The notes under the pieces: generated by a model | Databases searched by the model: none | What the model was told of the DNA's origin: nothing | Seen by the model: only the letters and a program-made list of their open reading frames with translations | Translations under genes and position numbers: made by a program | Source: Oscillospiraceae bacterium | Lineage (GTDB): Bacteria > Bacillota > Clostridia > Oscillospirales > Ruminococcaceae | Assembly: GCA_020054675.1 (NCBI GenBank) | Contig: JAIHAL010000008.1 | Span: forward strand, 62,001 to 126,000 | DNA length: 64,000 bases | Reading direction: 5' to 3' | Shown: piece after piece, positions 24,501 through 33,295 of the stretch | How the letters are laid out: each line of letters starts with the position of its first letter | How positions within the stretch are numbered: position 1 is the stretch's first letter

Positions 24501-24839
24501 GATATTTTCTCTCAAAAGCGTCATTTTCAGATTTTTCTACAAACCTTTAAAATTGCTTTAAATATTTTTTGTTAATTTTAACGTGAATTTTCTTATTCGT
24601 GCATTTTTTACATAAAGTTTATTTATCCTGATAGCAGGCAAATCAAGCTATATAAAAATGTCCAAACGATTATAAAATTATAACCTTACATGATTTATTT
24701 TGTTAAATTTACATTTTTGAAGCTTATTGTTAAATGTTTATACATTTTTATTTGCAAAAATAAGGTATAATTAGTACATAAATATCATATTGTTTTGCTC
24801 TATATTAAATGACGGCATTTAAAGGAAAGGAAGATGTAT

Positions 24840-25547
24840 ATGTCATTAGGAAAAGTCCTGGTCGTTGACGACGATAACAACATATGCGAACTGCTTAGGC
24901 TTTATCTTGAAAAAGAAGGCTACGGAGTGATTATTTCCCATGACGGCGAGGAGGCAATAGTAAAATTCAACGCCCTCAAACCGGATATAATTTTGCTTGA
25001 CATCATGCTTCCGGGACTTGACGGATGGCAGGTCTGCCGCGAAATCAGAAAGAAATCAAACGTCCCGATAATTATGATAACCGCAAAGTCCGAAACTTTT
25101 GATAAAGTTTTGGGACTTGAGCTTGGCGCGGACGATTATATTGTAAAGCCTTTTGATACAAAGGAAGTAATCGCAAGGATAAAGGCTGTTTACAGGCGCG
25201 TGGGCCAGTCTTCCAGCGAACCTGAAATAAAAGAAGTAAAATACGACAAGCTTGTTGTCAATATGACACGCTATGAGCTTAGGGTTGACGGCAAAGTTGT
25301 CGATACTCCTCCAAAGGAATTGGAGCTTTTGTTCTATCTTGCCTCAAATCCCAACAGAGTATACACAAGGGACCAGCTTCTTGACGAGGTATGGGGCTTT
25401 GAATACTATGGCGATTCAAGAACCATTGACGTGCATATAAAAAGGCTCAGGGAAAAGCTTGAAGGCGTTTCGGACAAATGGGCTCTCAAAACCGTATGGG
25501 GCGTAGGATATAAGTTCGAAGTGGAAGAAGACGAGGAAAACGCTTAA
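24840..25547 (+). CDS. OmpR-family response regulator
   Basis: 235 residues. Receiver domain with DD at 10-12, phospho-acceptor Asp54 in ILLDIMLPG and the K of YIVKPFD; C-terminal winged helix (VDGKVVDTPPKELELLFYLASNPNRVYTRDQLLDEVWGFEYYGDSRTIDVHIKRLREKL). The start could also be ATG 24834, six bases earlier. It forms an operon with the histidine kinase one base downstream and htrA. The grouping suggests control of an envelope-stress protease (inference). Confidence 0.93.
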   Translation: MSLGKVLVVDDDNNICELLRLYLEKEGYGVIISHDGEEAIVKFNALKPDIILLDIMLPGLDGWQVCREIRKKSNVPIIMITAKSETFDKVLGLELGADDYIVKPFDTKEVIARIKAVYRRVGQSSSEPEIKEVKYDKLVVNMTRYELRVDGKVVDTPPKELELLFYLASNPNRVYTRDQLLDEVWGFEYYGDSRTIDVHIKRLREKLEGVSDKWALKTVWGVGYKFEVEEDEENA

Positions 25548-25548
25548 A

Positions 25549-26970
25549 ATGCAAAATATGCACAAGAGCATAGTTACAAAGTACTTTTGGTTATGTTCGG
25601 TGGTAATTCTTTCATGCGTAATCTGCATAGGCTCCGTCTTGCTTCTTGTAGCATCCCAATTTTATAAAACAGAGAAAAAAGAAGCTTTGCTTGCGGGGGT
25701 CAATGAGATTATCACCGCAACAAAGCTTTGTTATTTGCAAAAACAAGCCTTGGGACCGACCTATTTGAATTCGGTTTACAGGGATTATTCGGCGTCGTCG
25801 GGAATAAATTTTGCGCTTTTCAATCATGAAGGGTTTGAAATTGTTGCCACAACATCATCCGACGGGTGCAAGCCAAAGCTGGATTCGGTTACACTGAACA
25901 GTATCGACGAAACCGGTCTTTTTGAAATAGGACATCTTGGAGGGTATTTTAATAAGGATTTTTTTGTGCTTGCCATGCCGCTTGAAATAGACGGGCAGGA
26001 CTTTTATGTTGCGGGGTACCGTTCTGCGGATTCTTTCAAGGCCTTTATGGGAGGGCTTGTGGGAGCTTTTGCCGTTGTTTCGGTGCTGGTGCTTATTGTC
26101 GTGTTTATGGCGGTTTATTATGTGATAAAAAGGCTGCTGCGCCCGATAAAAGAAATGACGGACGCCGCCCAAAGATTTGGACGGGGTGATTTTTCTCAGC
26201 GCATTGAAATTTATGACGACAATGAAATTGGAATACTTGCCTGCACGCTCAATGAGATGGCATATTCGCTTTCCATGCTTGAAAATTCAAGGAAGAGCTT
26301 TGTTGCCAATGTGTCACACGAGCTTAAAACGCCTATGACGACAATCGGCGGATTTATTGACGGAATTTTGGATGGCACGATTCCGCCGGAAAAACACAGG
26401 CAGTACCTTAAAATTGTTTCAGAAGAGGTTTCAAGGCTTTCGCGCCTTGTACGCTCCATGCTGAATATTTCAAAATATGAAACCGGCGAGGTAAAGCTGA
26501 AAATAACATCGTTTGATGTGACCTCACTTGCGGTAAAGACTTTGCTGCTCTTTGAGGGACAGATAGAGAAAAAGAAGATTGAAATAGAGGGACTTGATTC
26601 CCCGCCGCTTTATATGGAGGGGGACGTTGACTTAATCCAGCAAGTGGTATATAATCTTGTTGAGAATGCTGTGAAGTTTGTAAACGAGGGCGGATATATT
26701 GCTTTCAAATTTGAGTATCAAAATGAAAACGCTGTATTTTCAATAAAAAACAGCGGCGAAGGCCTTACACAGGATGAGCTTCCAAAGGTATTCGACAGGT
26801 TTTACAAGACCGACGAATCCCATGGAAAGGATAAAACCGGCGTCGGGCTTGGGCTTGCGATAGTACGCTCAATAATAAATCTGCACGGCGGGAATATACT
26901 TGTAAGGAGCGCAAAGGGTGAGTACACCGAATTCAGCTTTTCTTTAAAGGCCGGAGAACCTTTGGCATAA
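25549..26970 (+). CDS. Membrane sensor histidine kinase
   Basis: 473 residues. Two membrane segments (about 14-34 and 168-192) bracket an extracytoplasmic sensor region, followed by HAMP (YYVIKRLLRPIKEMTDAAQRFGRGDFSQRI), dimerisation/phospho-acceptor region with His in FVANVSHELKTPMTTIGGF, and the ATPase domain with VYNLVENAVKFVNEGG (N-box) and KTGVGLGLAIVRSI (G2). Only one base separates it from the response regulator. Ligand unknown. Confidence 0.93.
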   Translation: MQNMHKSIVTKYFWLCSVVILSCVICIGSVLLLVASQFYKTEKKEALLAGVNEIITATKLCYLQKQALGPTYLNSVYRDYSASSGINFALFNHEGFEIVATTSSDGCKPKLDSVTLNSIDETGLFEIGHLGGYFNKDFFVLAMPLEIDGQDFYVAGYRSADSFKAFMGGLVGAFAVVSVLVLIVVFMAVYYVIKRLLRPIKEMTDAAQRFGRGDFSQRIEIYDDNEIGILACTLNEMAYSLSMLENSRKSFVANVSHELKTPMTTIGGFIDGILDGTIPPEKHRQYLKIVSEEVSRLSRLVRSMLNISKYETGEVKLKITSFDVTSLAVKTLLLFEGQIEKKKIEIEGLDSPPLYMEGDVDLIQQVVYNLVENAVKFVNEGGYIAFKFEYQNENAVFSIKNSGEGLTQDELPKVFDRFYKTDESHGKDKTGVGLGLAIVRSIINLHGGNILVRSAKGEYTEFSFSLKAGEPLA

Positions 26971-27000
26971 CCTCAACAAATACGGAGGAAAATCAATTTT

Positions 27001-28536
27001 ATGAACGAGTTTAACAACGAAGGTCAATTTTCAAACACAGAACCGGAAAGCTCCGGCAATGGACAGAATATAAACGGAAATTCAAATGATGCGGGATTTT
27101 TTGCGCCCGAAAATTTTTATCAAAATTCCACGCAAAGGAATGTTAATGAAGCTCCAAATATTCCTTTAAACGAAAATGCGGAAAATGTTGTATCTCAGGA
27201 ACCGTTGTCAGCAGTCCCCGCGGGAACTGCTTTGCCGCAAGAGGCGCCGGCAGCAGCTCCCGCAGACAATACAGCGGCAAATATGCCCGAAAACAACATT
27301 CCGGCAGTGAATCCTCAAACCGGAGTGCCTCCAATAGCTCCCCCGCCGCAAAATTTTGAATGGGCTCAAGGGATGCCTCCACGCCCGCCAAAAAAGAAGA
27401 ACCATGGCGTTTTGACGGCTTCAATTCTTGTTGCGGTCATGGTGCTTGGACTTGTCTGCACTTTTATTCTTACCCTTAATACGGAAGGCAATGCGCCGGA
27501 GTCCGAAAGCTCCTATGCGGACAGCAGCAGGAATGATTCCCTGCCGGAAATAACCACCCATGACAAACCGCAGTCAAGCGATGTTCAGGCGGATGAGAAC
27601 GGGAAATATTCCACCCAGGAGGTTGCAAAGCTGCTTCTTCCGTCCGTGGTGGGAGTCGTGGTTTACGGCGCAGAACAGTCCTTCACCCCGATAGGGCAGG
27701 GCTCCGGAATAATAATTTCCGAAGACGGGTATGTTGTTACAAATGCCCATGTGCTTGAGAATGCCGCCGCACAAAAGGTCGTGCTTTACAACGAAAAGGA
27801 ATACGTCGCAAATGTTGTCGGAATTGATTCAAAAACCGACCTTGCGGTTCTGAAAATTGAGCCGGATGAGGAACTTACCCCCGCAGTGCTTGGAAACTCC
27901 GACGAACTTGAGCTTGGCGAACAGGTCATAACTCTTGGCAATCCGGGAGGGCTTGCAAACAGCTTTTCAGGAGGATATGTTTCTGGGCTTAACAGACAGA
28001 TAAAGACCTCCGAATACGGCCTTGCCATGAACAGCATACAAACCGATGCCGCGGTAAATCCCGGAAATTCCGGCGGACCGCTTGTAAATATGTACGGTCA
28101 GGTAGTAGGAATAGTTTCTTCCAAATACGTTGCCGAAGATTATGAGGGCATAGGCTTTGCAATAGCAATAAATGATGCCCTGCCGATAATACAGGATATC
28201 ATAAGCCAAGGCTATGTTTCCGGAAGGGTAAGGATAGGAATTTACTTTGAGGGAATAACCGAAGAAACCGCGCGAATGTACGGAATAAAGCCAGGGCTTT
28301 ACATAAAGCAGATAGACCCGTCCTGCGACATTGCAAACAGCGGGCTTCAGGTTTATGATATAATAACCGAAATAAACGGAAAGAAAGTTTACGATTACGA
28401 AACTGCAATGGAATCAATAGAAGGCTTTAAGGCAGGGGATGAAATAACTGCAAAGGTTTACCGCAAATCCATTGTCGGAGACGAAACGGAATTTGAAATA
28501 AAATTCAAGCTAATGGAAGATACTTCTGGAAACTAA
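27001..28536 (+). CDS. htrA: HtrA/DegP-type serine protease, membrane-anchored
   Basis: 511 residues. A long Asn/Pro/Ala-rich cytoplasmic N-terminus (about 1-135), one membrane segment (GVLTASILVAVMVLGLVCTFIL), then the trypsin-like domain with His in VVTNAHVLEN, Asp in DSKTDLAVLKI and Ser in NPGNSGGPL. A C-terminal PDZ domain begins near residue 400 (PGLYIKQIDPSCDIANSGLQVYDIITEINGKKV). Degrades or refolds damaged exported proteins. Placement behind a two-component system resembles cell-envelope stress control in other Firmicutes. GGAGGAAAA precedes the ATG. Confidence 0.94.
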   Translation: MNEFNNEGQFSNTEPESSGNGQNINGNSNDAGFFAPENFYQNSTQRNVNEAPNIPLNENAENVVSQEPLSAVPAGTALPQEAPAAAPADNTAANMPENNIPAVNPQTGVPPIAPPPQNFEWAQGMPPRPPKKKNHGVLTASILVAVMVLGLVCTFILTLNTEGNAPESESSYADSSRNDSLPEITTHDKPQSSDVQADENGKYSTQEVAKLLLPSVVGVVVYGAEQSFTPIGQGSGIIISEDGYVVTNAHVLENAAAQKVVLYNEKEYVANVVGIDSKTDLAVLKIEPDEELTPAVLGNSDELELGEQVITLGNPGGLANSFSGGYVSGLNRQIKTSEYGLAMNSIQTDAAVNPGNSGGPLVNMYGQVVGIVSSKYVAEDYEGIGFAIAINDALPIIQDIISQGYVSGRVRIGIYFEGITEETARMYGIKPGLYIKQIDPSCDIANSGLQVYDIITEINGKKVYDYETAMESIEGFKAGDEITAKVYRKSIVGDETEFEIKFKLMEDTSGN

Positions 28537-28544
28537 AATATTTT

Positions 28545-28576
28545 AGATGCGGCTCGCAAATGCGGGCCGCGCTTTT
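28545..28576 (+). terminator. Terminator after htrA
   Basis: GCGGCTCGC and GCGGGCCGC form a GC-rich stem (28549-28570), followed by GCTTTTAT. It separates the two-component/htrA operon from the AraC-type regulator. Confidence 0.75.
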
Positions 28577-28655
28577 ATATTTTGCACAAAAACCATTGCT
28601 TTCGGTGTTAAAATATTATATAATATCTTTGCAAGTTTTTTTAGGAGGTAAAGAA

Positions 28656-30953
28656 GTGAAAAGACTTCCCTTTATGGCGGAACTTTATATCGTAATGTTT
28701 GCGGTATTGGTGCTGCCCCTGACAGCAGTGATGATTGGAAGCAGCAGGGCTGTTTTTAAATACTCTGAAGAAGAAATTGCCATTTCGGCTTCAAGAAATC
28801 TTTCCTCCGTAAGGACTTTGAATGAAACTGTGCTGCAAGGCATAAAAACCGAAACCCTTACCCTTGCAAAAAATCCCTCTCTTGAAAAAATATCGGGACT
28901 TAAATATTTAAGCCCCGCAATAGCAAACATGCAAAATTTTCTGTTGTTGAAAGATGTTGAAAAGCTCCTTTACCAAATGGCATATTCAAATGGAAAAATT
29001 TATTCGGTTTATTTTTATGTTGATGGAGCTGATTATGCCATAAGCAACAGAGAGGGCATATTTTCACTTGGCGAATTTTCCGACGCTGAATTTATAAAGG
29101 ACTGCGCAAAGGAATACGCCGAAAAAAAATACAGCGTGCAGGGATTTTGGGAAGCAAGAAAAATCAAAACGGCAAACGGCTCGGTAAATTCCGTTTCATA
29201 TGTTTACCCTTTAAGCTCGCTTATAACCACAGCAAGAGGATTTATCATCGTCAATTTAAATGAATCCGCTTTTAATGATTTGATAAACAGCTATTCCCTT
29301 GACCAAAACGGAGAAAGCTTTATAATTGACGCCTCAGGGAATGTAATAATCCACAGCAGCACGGCGGATTTTCAGAAAAATCTTTCGGACAACCAATCCA
29401 TAGGGCGCATTTTAACTTCTCAGGAACTTTCAGGCTCTGTGATTTCCTCGCAAAATGATAAAAACCTTTACGTTTTTTCAAAGGATACTTCAAGGGGCTG
29501 GATTTATATCAGCCGGTACTCGATAAATTCCCTTTTCTCAAAAATAAACTCAATAAATGAGAGCTCGTTTCTTTTGCTTATAGGGATAACCGCCGCGGGG
29601 CTTTTTGTGACGCTTTTCATAACCTCGCGCATTTCAAAGCCAATGAACACCCTTGTGAAAACCCTTAAAAGCCGCGGCGACCTCTCTCTTGGGGATGCAA
29701 AAAATGAAATGGTGCTGATTTCAAGCGCCTACCGCCAGATTTTAGAGCAGGAAAAGGCACTCAGCGAAATGGTTCGGCAAAAGGAAATCAAGGAAAAAGA
29801 GCTTTTTATAAACGACCTGCTTAAAGGCGATTTTGCAAATACTCCGGAAAACATTGAAGAAATTTTCCCCTATCCGAACTTTTTGGCGATAGCTGTGTCA
29901 ATTGACGGGGCGGAGCGCTTTGTCAGCGACTATACCCCGGAGCAAAGGCATTATTTCCGCATCATGGTGCTTGAAAAATGCCGCGCCGGATTTGACGGGA
30001 CTTTCATTTCAAAAGGCGTGCTGCATGAAAACCATACCGCGGCAATAATACTTAATATAAAAAACTATGACTGCACTGAAACTCCGCTTTTAATAAAAAA
30101 GATATGCCAGAGCCTGCAAACGGAAATCAAAAGCGAATTCGGATTTTCGGTTTCGTTCGGCATCGGCGGCGTTCATGGCAGCATTTCCGGCATAAAGACC
30201 TCTTTTTCAGAGGCAAGGGAGGCTTTCAAGCAAAAACTCTTGTCCGGAAAGGAAAGCATACTTTTCTGGAAAGAACAAAACAGCGAGGGCGGAAAGTACT
30301 TTTATCCATACAACCATGAAAAGCATATCCTAAACCTCCTGCAAGCAAGGGATTTCCCCCCGATAACGGAAGAAATAAAGGAAATTTCAAGCGAAATACG
30401 AAATTCTCCGGGAATTTCATATGACAATATTCTTCAAATTTACAACCAGCTGATAAGCACCGCAATAAAATTCCTTGTGGAAAACAATATGAACATCCGT
30501 GAAATTTTCGGCAACATCCACCTTGTTTACAGGAAAATGTCCGCGCTGGAAACGCTTGAAGAAATTGATGAATACCTTATATCCTTTTTCGGCAGGATTG
30601 AAAAATATGTTTCCGAAAACACTTCCGCCGACGATGTAAAGCATATCGACAGGATTTTAAATTATGTCAAACAGCACTACAAAGGCGATATAAACTTTGA
30701 GGATATGGCCGAAGAAGTAGGGATAAGCTATTCGTATATAAGAAAAATCATAAAAGATTTTACCGGCAAGAACCTTATAGACTATATAAACGGCATGCGG
30801 ATTGATGAGGCAAAAAGGCTGTTAAAGCAGACTGATGCCCCGATAGCCGAAATAGCCGGCCTTGTCGGATACAACAATGTGCAGAGCCTTACAAGGTTTT
30901 TCAAGAAGTACGAAGGCATAACCCCCGGGGAGTACAGGAATATAAAGGAGTAG
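28656..30953 (+). CDS. Membrane-bound AraC-family regulator (YesS/YtdP type)
   Basis: 765 residues from GTG 28656, which follows TTAGGAGGTAAAGAA; the frame extends upstream without a ribosome-binding site. Two membrane segments (about 9-30 and 305-327) enclose an extracytoplasmic ligand-binding domain of dCache style. A cytoplasmic linker and a C-terminal pair of AraC helix-turn-helix motifs follow (INFEDMAEEVGISYSYIRKIIKDFTGKNLIDYINGMRIDEAKRLL and IAEIAGLVGYNNVQSLTRFFKKYEGITPGEYR). Bacillus YesS and YtdP have this plan and sit beside lpl/yes sugar importers, as here. Confidence 0.9.
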   Translation: MKRLPFMAELYIVMFAVLVLPLTAVMIGSSRAVFKYSEEEIAISASRNLSSVRTLNETVLQGIKTETLTLAKNPSLEKISGLKYLSPAIANMQNFLLLKDVEKLLYQMAYSNGKIYSVYFYVDGADYAISNREGIFSLGEFSDAEFIKDCAKEYAEKKYSVQGFWEARKIKTANGSVNSVSYVYPLSSLITTARGFIIVNLNESAFNDLINSYSLDQNGESFIIDASGNVIIHSSTADFQKNLSDNQSIGRILTSQELSGSVISSQNDKNLYVFSKDTSRGWIYISRYSINSLFSKINSINESSFLLLIGITAAGLFVTLFITSRISKPMNTLVKTLKSRGDLSLGDAKNEMVLISSAYRQILEQEKALSEMVRQKEIKEKELFINDLLKGDFANTPENIEEIFPYPNFLAIAVSIDGAERFVSDYTPEQRHYFRIMVLEKCRAGFDGTFISKGVLHENHTAAIILNIKNYDCTETPLLIKKICQSLQTEIKSEFGFSVSFGIGGVHGSISGIKTSFSEAREAFKQKLLSGKESILFWKEQNSEGGKYFYPYNHEKHILNLLQARDFPPITEEIKEISSEIRNSPGISYDNILQIYNQLISTAIKFLVENNMNIREIFGNIHLVYRKMSALETLEEIDEYLISFFGRIEKYVSENTSADDVKHIDRILNYVKQHYKGDINFEDMAEEVGISYSYIRKIIKDFTGKNLIDYINGMRIDEAKRLLKQTDAPIAEIAGLVGYNNVQSLTRFFKKYEGITPGEYRNIKE

Positions 30954-30955
30954 TT

Positions 30956-30992
30956 CCAAGCGGCGGATTTGATTTTGTCATCCGCTGCTATT
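30956..30992 (+). terminator. Hairpin after the AraC-type gene
   Basis: AGCGGCGGAT and ATCCGCTGCT pair around a 12-nt loop, followed by ATTTG; a moderate terminator candidate. Confidence 0.55.
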
Positions 30993-31154
30993 TGTTGAAG
31001 AAATACAATTATATCTTTATTTATGGAATAAATATGTGCATTATTTTTGATAATCAAAATTACTAATGACAATAAAAAAGGCTGAAAAAAGGATTGTTTT
31101 GTGCATTTTTTCTTTAAATTTTCCTCAATTTGTTTTGCCAAAACTAAATACGGG

Positions 31155-31190
31155 AACAAAAAATGCCTATATTCAGGCATTTTTTTAATT
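31155..31190. terminator. Second terminator-like hairpin before the sugar operon
   Basis: AAAAAATGCCT and AGGCATTTTTTT flank a 6-nt loop, with an A-run and T-run on either side. It stands between the regulator gene and the lplB promoter, in an otherwise gene-free stretch of about 410 bp. Confidence 0.7.
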
Positions 31191-31223
31191 GTCAAAAATG
31201 ATTATTCCTCTCAAAAGAGATTA

Positions 31224-31252
31224 TTTACAAAAGTCCAGCCAGCAATTATACT
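31224..31252 (+). promoter_or_regulatory. Promoter of the lplB-ytcP-lplA-GH105 operon
   Basis: TTTACA (31224-31229), 17-bp spacer, TATACT (31247-31252), about 115 bp before the lplB start. The AraC-type regulator encoded upstream would be expected to act here (inference). Confidence 0.65.
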
Positions 31253-31368
31253 GAAAACACAAAGCGAATTCACATAAAAATGAGCAACTTCAACAACGCT
31301 CCTGCAAACTTAAAAACAGCCGCAGAATGTGTGTCTTTGCAAAAATCCACATAATAGGAGGAAGAAAA

Positions 31369-32310
31369 ATGACCGACGGAAAACAAAATTCATTGCCGTC
31401 CTTTTTAAAGAGCTGGAAGAATTCCTTCAAGCGCGACTGGCAGCTTTATCTGCTTTTGCTGCTTCCGGTGGCAATGGTTATAATCTTTAAGTACGCATCA
31501 TACCCCGGGCTCAGAATTGCCTTCCTTGACTACAAGCCTGCGCTTGGATATGACGGGAGCAAATTTATAGGATTTGGCACCTTCCAAAGAATTTTTAAGG
31601 ACGCCGACTTTTTAAAAGCCCTTAAAAATACGCTTATATTCAACTTCGCGGATTTGATAGTCGGCTTCCCGATGCCGATAATCCTTGCAATCCTTTTAAA
31701 TGAAATACATTTTAAGAGGTTTAAAAAGCTTTCCCAAACCATACTTTACCTTCCGCATTTTCTTTCATGGGTAATTGTAGCAAGCATATTCACGCAGCTT
31801 TTAAAGCCCGAAACCGGACTTGTAAATGTGCTTATAACCAATCTTGGCGGGCAGTCGGTTCCTTTCCTTACGGAAAAATATCACTGGGCGGTATCCTACA
31901 TACTTATTGCCGTATGGCAGGGCATGGGCTGGGGAACAATAATCTACCTTGCCGCAATAACGGGCATAAACGGAGAGCTTTATGAGGCGGCGACGATTGA
32001 CGGCGCCGGCAGGTTCGGAAAGATATGGCATGTGACCCTCCCCGGAATAAAGGGAACAATAGTCACTCTGCTGATAATGAACCTCGGCAGGATGATGGGC
32101 AGCTCATTTGAAAGGCTTTACAGCTTTGACAATGTAATGGTGACCGATTTTCAGTACCAGCTTTCGATTTACATTTATGAAAAGGGCTTGCAGGCTGGAA
32201 ATTTCAGCATGGCAACCGCAGTAGGACTGTTCCAGTCGCTTGTGGGACTAATACTTGTAATAGCATCCGACCGCTTTGCAAAGCTTCTTGGCGAAGACGG
32301 ACTGATGTAA
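31369..32310 (+). CDS. lplB: Sugar ABC importer permease, LplB type
   Basis: 313 residues, six membrane segments. The cytoplasmic EAA loop YEAATIDGAGRFGKIWHVTLPGIKGT contacts the ATPase. The long N-terminus and RDWQLYLLLLLPVAMVIIFKYASYPGLRIAFLDY opening are typical of the LplB/YtxP-type CUT1 permeases. Start ATG 31369 follows ATAGGAGGA. First gene of an importer for complex carbohydrate fragments. No ATPase is encoded nearby. Confidence 0.92.
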   Translation: MTDGKQNSLPSFLKSWKNSFKRDWQLYLLLLLPVAMVIIFKYASYPGLRIAFLDYKPALGYDGSKFIGFGTFQRIFKDADFLKALKNTLIFNFADLIVGFPMPIILAILLNEIHFKRFKKLSQTILYLPHFLSWVIVASIFTQLLKPETGLVNVLITNLGGQSVPFLTEKYHWAVSYILIAVWQGMGWGTIIYLAAITGINGELYEAATIDGAGRFGKIWHVTLPGIKGTIVTLLIMNLGRMMGSSFERLYSFDNVMVTDFQYQLSIYIYEKGLQAGNFSMATAVGLFQSLVGLILVIASDRFAKLLGEDGLM

Positions 32311-32328
32311 AGGAAAGGGGTGCAAAAA

Positions 32329-33225
32329 ATGCCGTCATCAGCTATATCTTTTAAAAAACGCCGCAAAATCAGCATAGGCGAAATAATAATCTGCATAATC
32401 ATCGCAATAATCTCGCTTACCTGCATACTTCCATTTATTCACGTTTTTTCAAAATCGGTAAGCTCCGACCATTATGTGCTTCAAAAATCCGTTTACCTCC
32501 TGCCAAAGGGCTTTACGCTTACGGCTTACCAGAATATCTTCAACGACGGAAAAATGGTGCGCTCAATGTGGCTTACGATAATCGTGACAGCGCTTTTCAC
32601 GGTCATAGGAATGATAGCCACCACCTGCGCTGCCTATCCTCTCACCAAAAAAAGGCTTAAAGGCAGGCTTTTTTTCTCCTATCTTTTCCTTTTCACCCTT
32701 TATTTTGGAGCCGGACTTATCCCGGAATACCTCCTTATGAAACAATTAAACCTGCTCAATACAATCTGGGTGCTTGTTCTCCCGCTTGCGTTCAGCCCGT
32801 ACAATATGCTTATCATGAAAAGCTTTTTGCAGTCGAACATCCCCGACAGCCTTGAAGAATCGGCTTTTCTGGATGGGGCGTCAAACTTTCAGATACTTAT
32901 AAAAATAGTCCTCCCGCTCTCAAAGCCGATAATAGCAACCCTTTCGCTTTTTTATGCTGTGGGAAGATGGAACGCCTATGCCGATGCAAAGTATTACATA
33001 ACCAAACAGGCGCTTTATCCCTTGCAGCTTCTATTAAACCAAATGGTGGGAGCCTCTGCCGACAGCACCGCAATTTCCGCTCTTGAAGGCGGAGCTGTAA
33101 TGAGTACTCCGGAAGTTTTGCAGGCAGCCTGCGTAATGTTTGCAACAATCCCAATCATCTGCGTGTACCCGTTCGTACAAAAATATTTTGTAAAAGGCGT
33201 AATGATAGGCGCCGTAAAAGGATAG
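32329..33225 (+). CDS. ytcP: Sugar ABC importer permease, YtcP/AraQ type
   Basis: 298 residues, six membrane segments, partner of LplB. The EAA-loop motif is EESAFLDGASNFQILIKIVLPLSKPI. The start is taken as ATG 32329 with AAAGGAAAGGGG in front; GTG 32320 is an alternative that overlaps the Shine-Dalgarno. It follows lplB by 18 bp. The C-terminus KYFVKGVMIGAVKG is typical of this permease group. Confidence 0.92.
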   Translation: MPSSAISFKKRRKISIGEIIICIIIAIISLTCILPFIHVFSKSVSSDHYVLQKSVYLLPKGFTLTAYQNIFNDGKMVRSMWLTIIVTALFTVIGMIATTCAAYPLTKKRLKGRLFFSYLFLFTLYFGAGLIPEYLLMKQLNLLNTIWVLVLPLAFSPYNMLIMKSFLQSNIPDSLEESAFLDGASNFQILIKIVLPLSKPIIATLSLFYAVGRWNAYADAKYYITKQALYPLQLLLNQMVGASADSTAISALEGGAVMSTPEVLQAACVMFATIPIICVYPFVQKYFVKGVMIGAVKG

Positions 33226-33295
33226 CCGGAATATCGGATTTTTAAAGCAAAAACCGATTTTTCATAAAACAAACCAAATCAAGAGGAGGAAAACT

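Noticed and set aside
28560-28655. N-terminal extension of the AraC-type regulator to the first ATG
   Set aside because: It overlaps the htrA terminator, and the GTG at 28,656 has a strong Shine-Dalgarno at ideal spacing.
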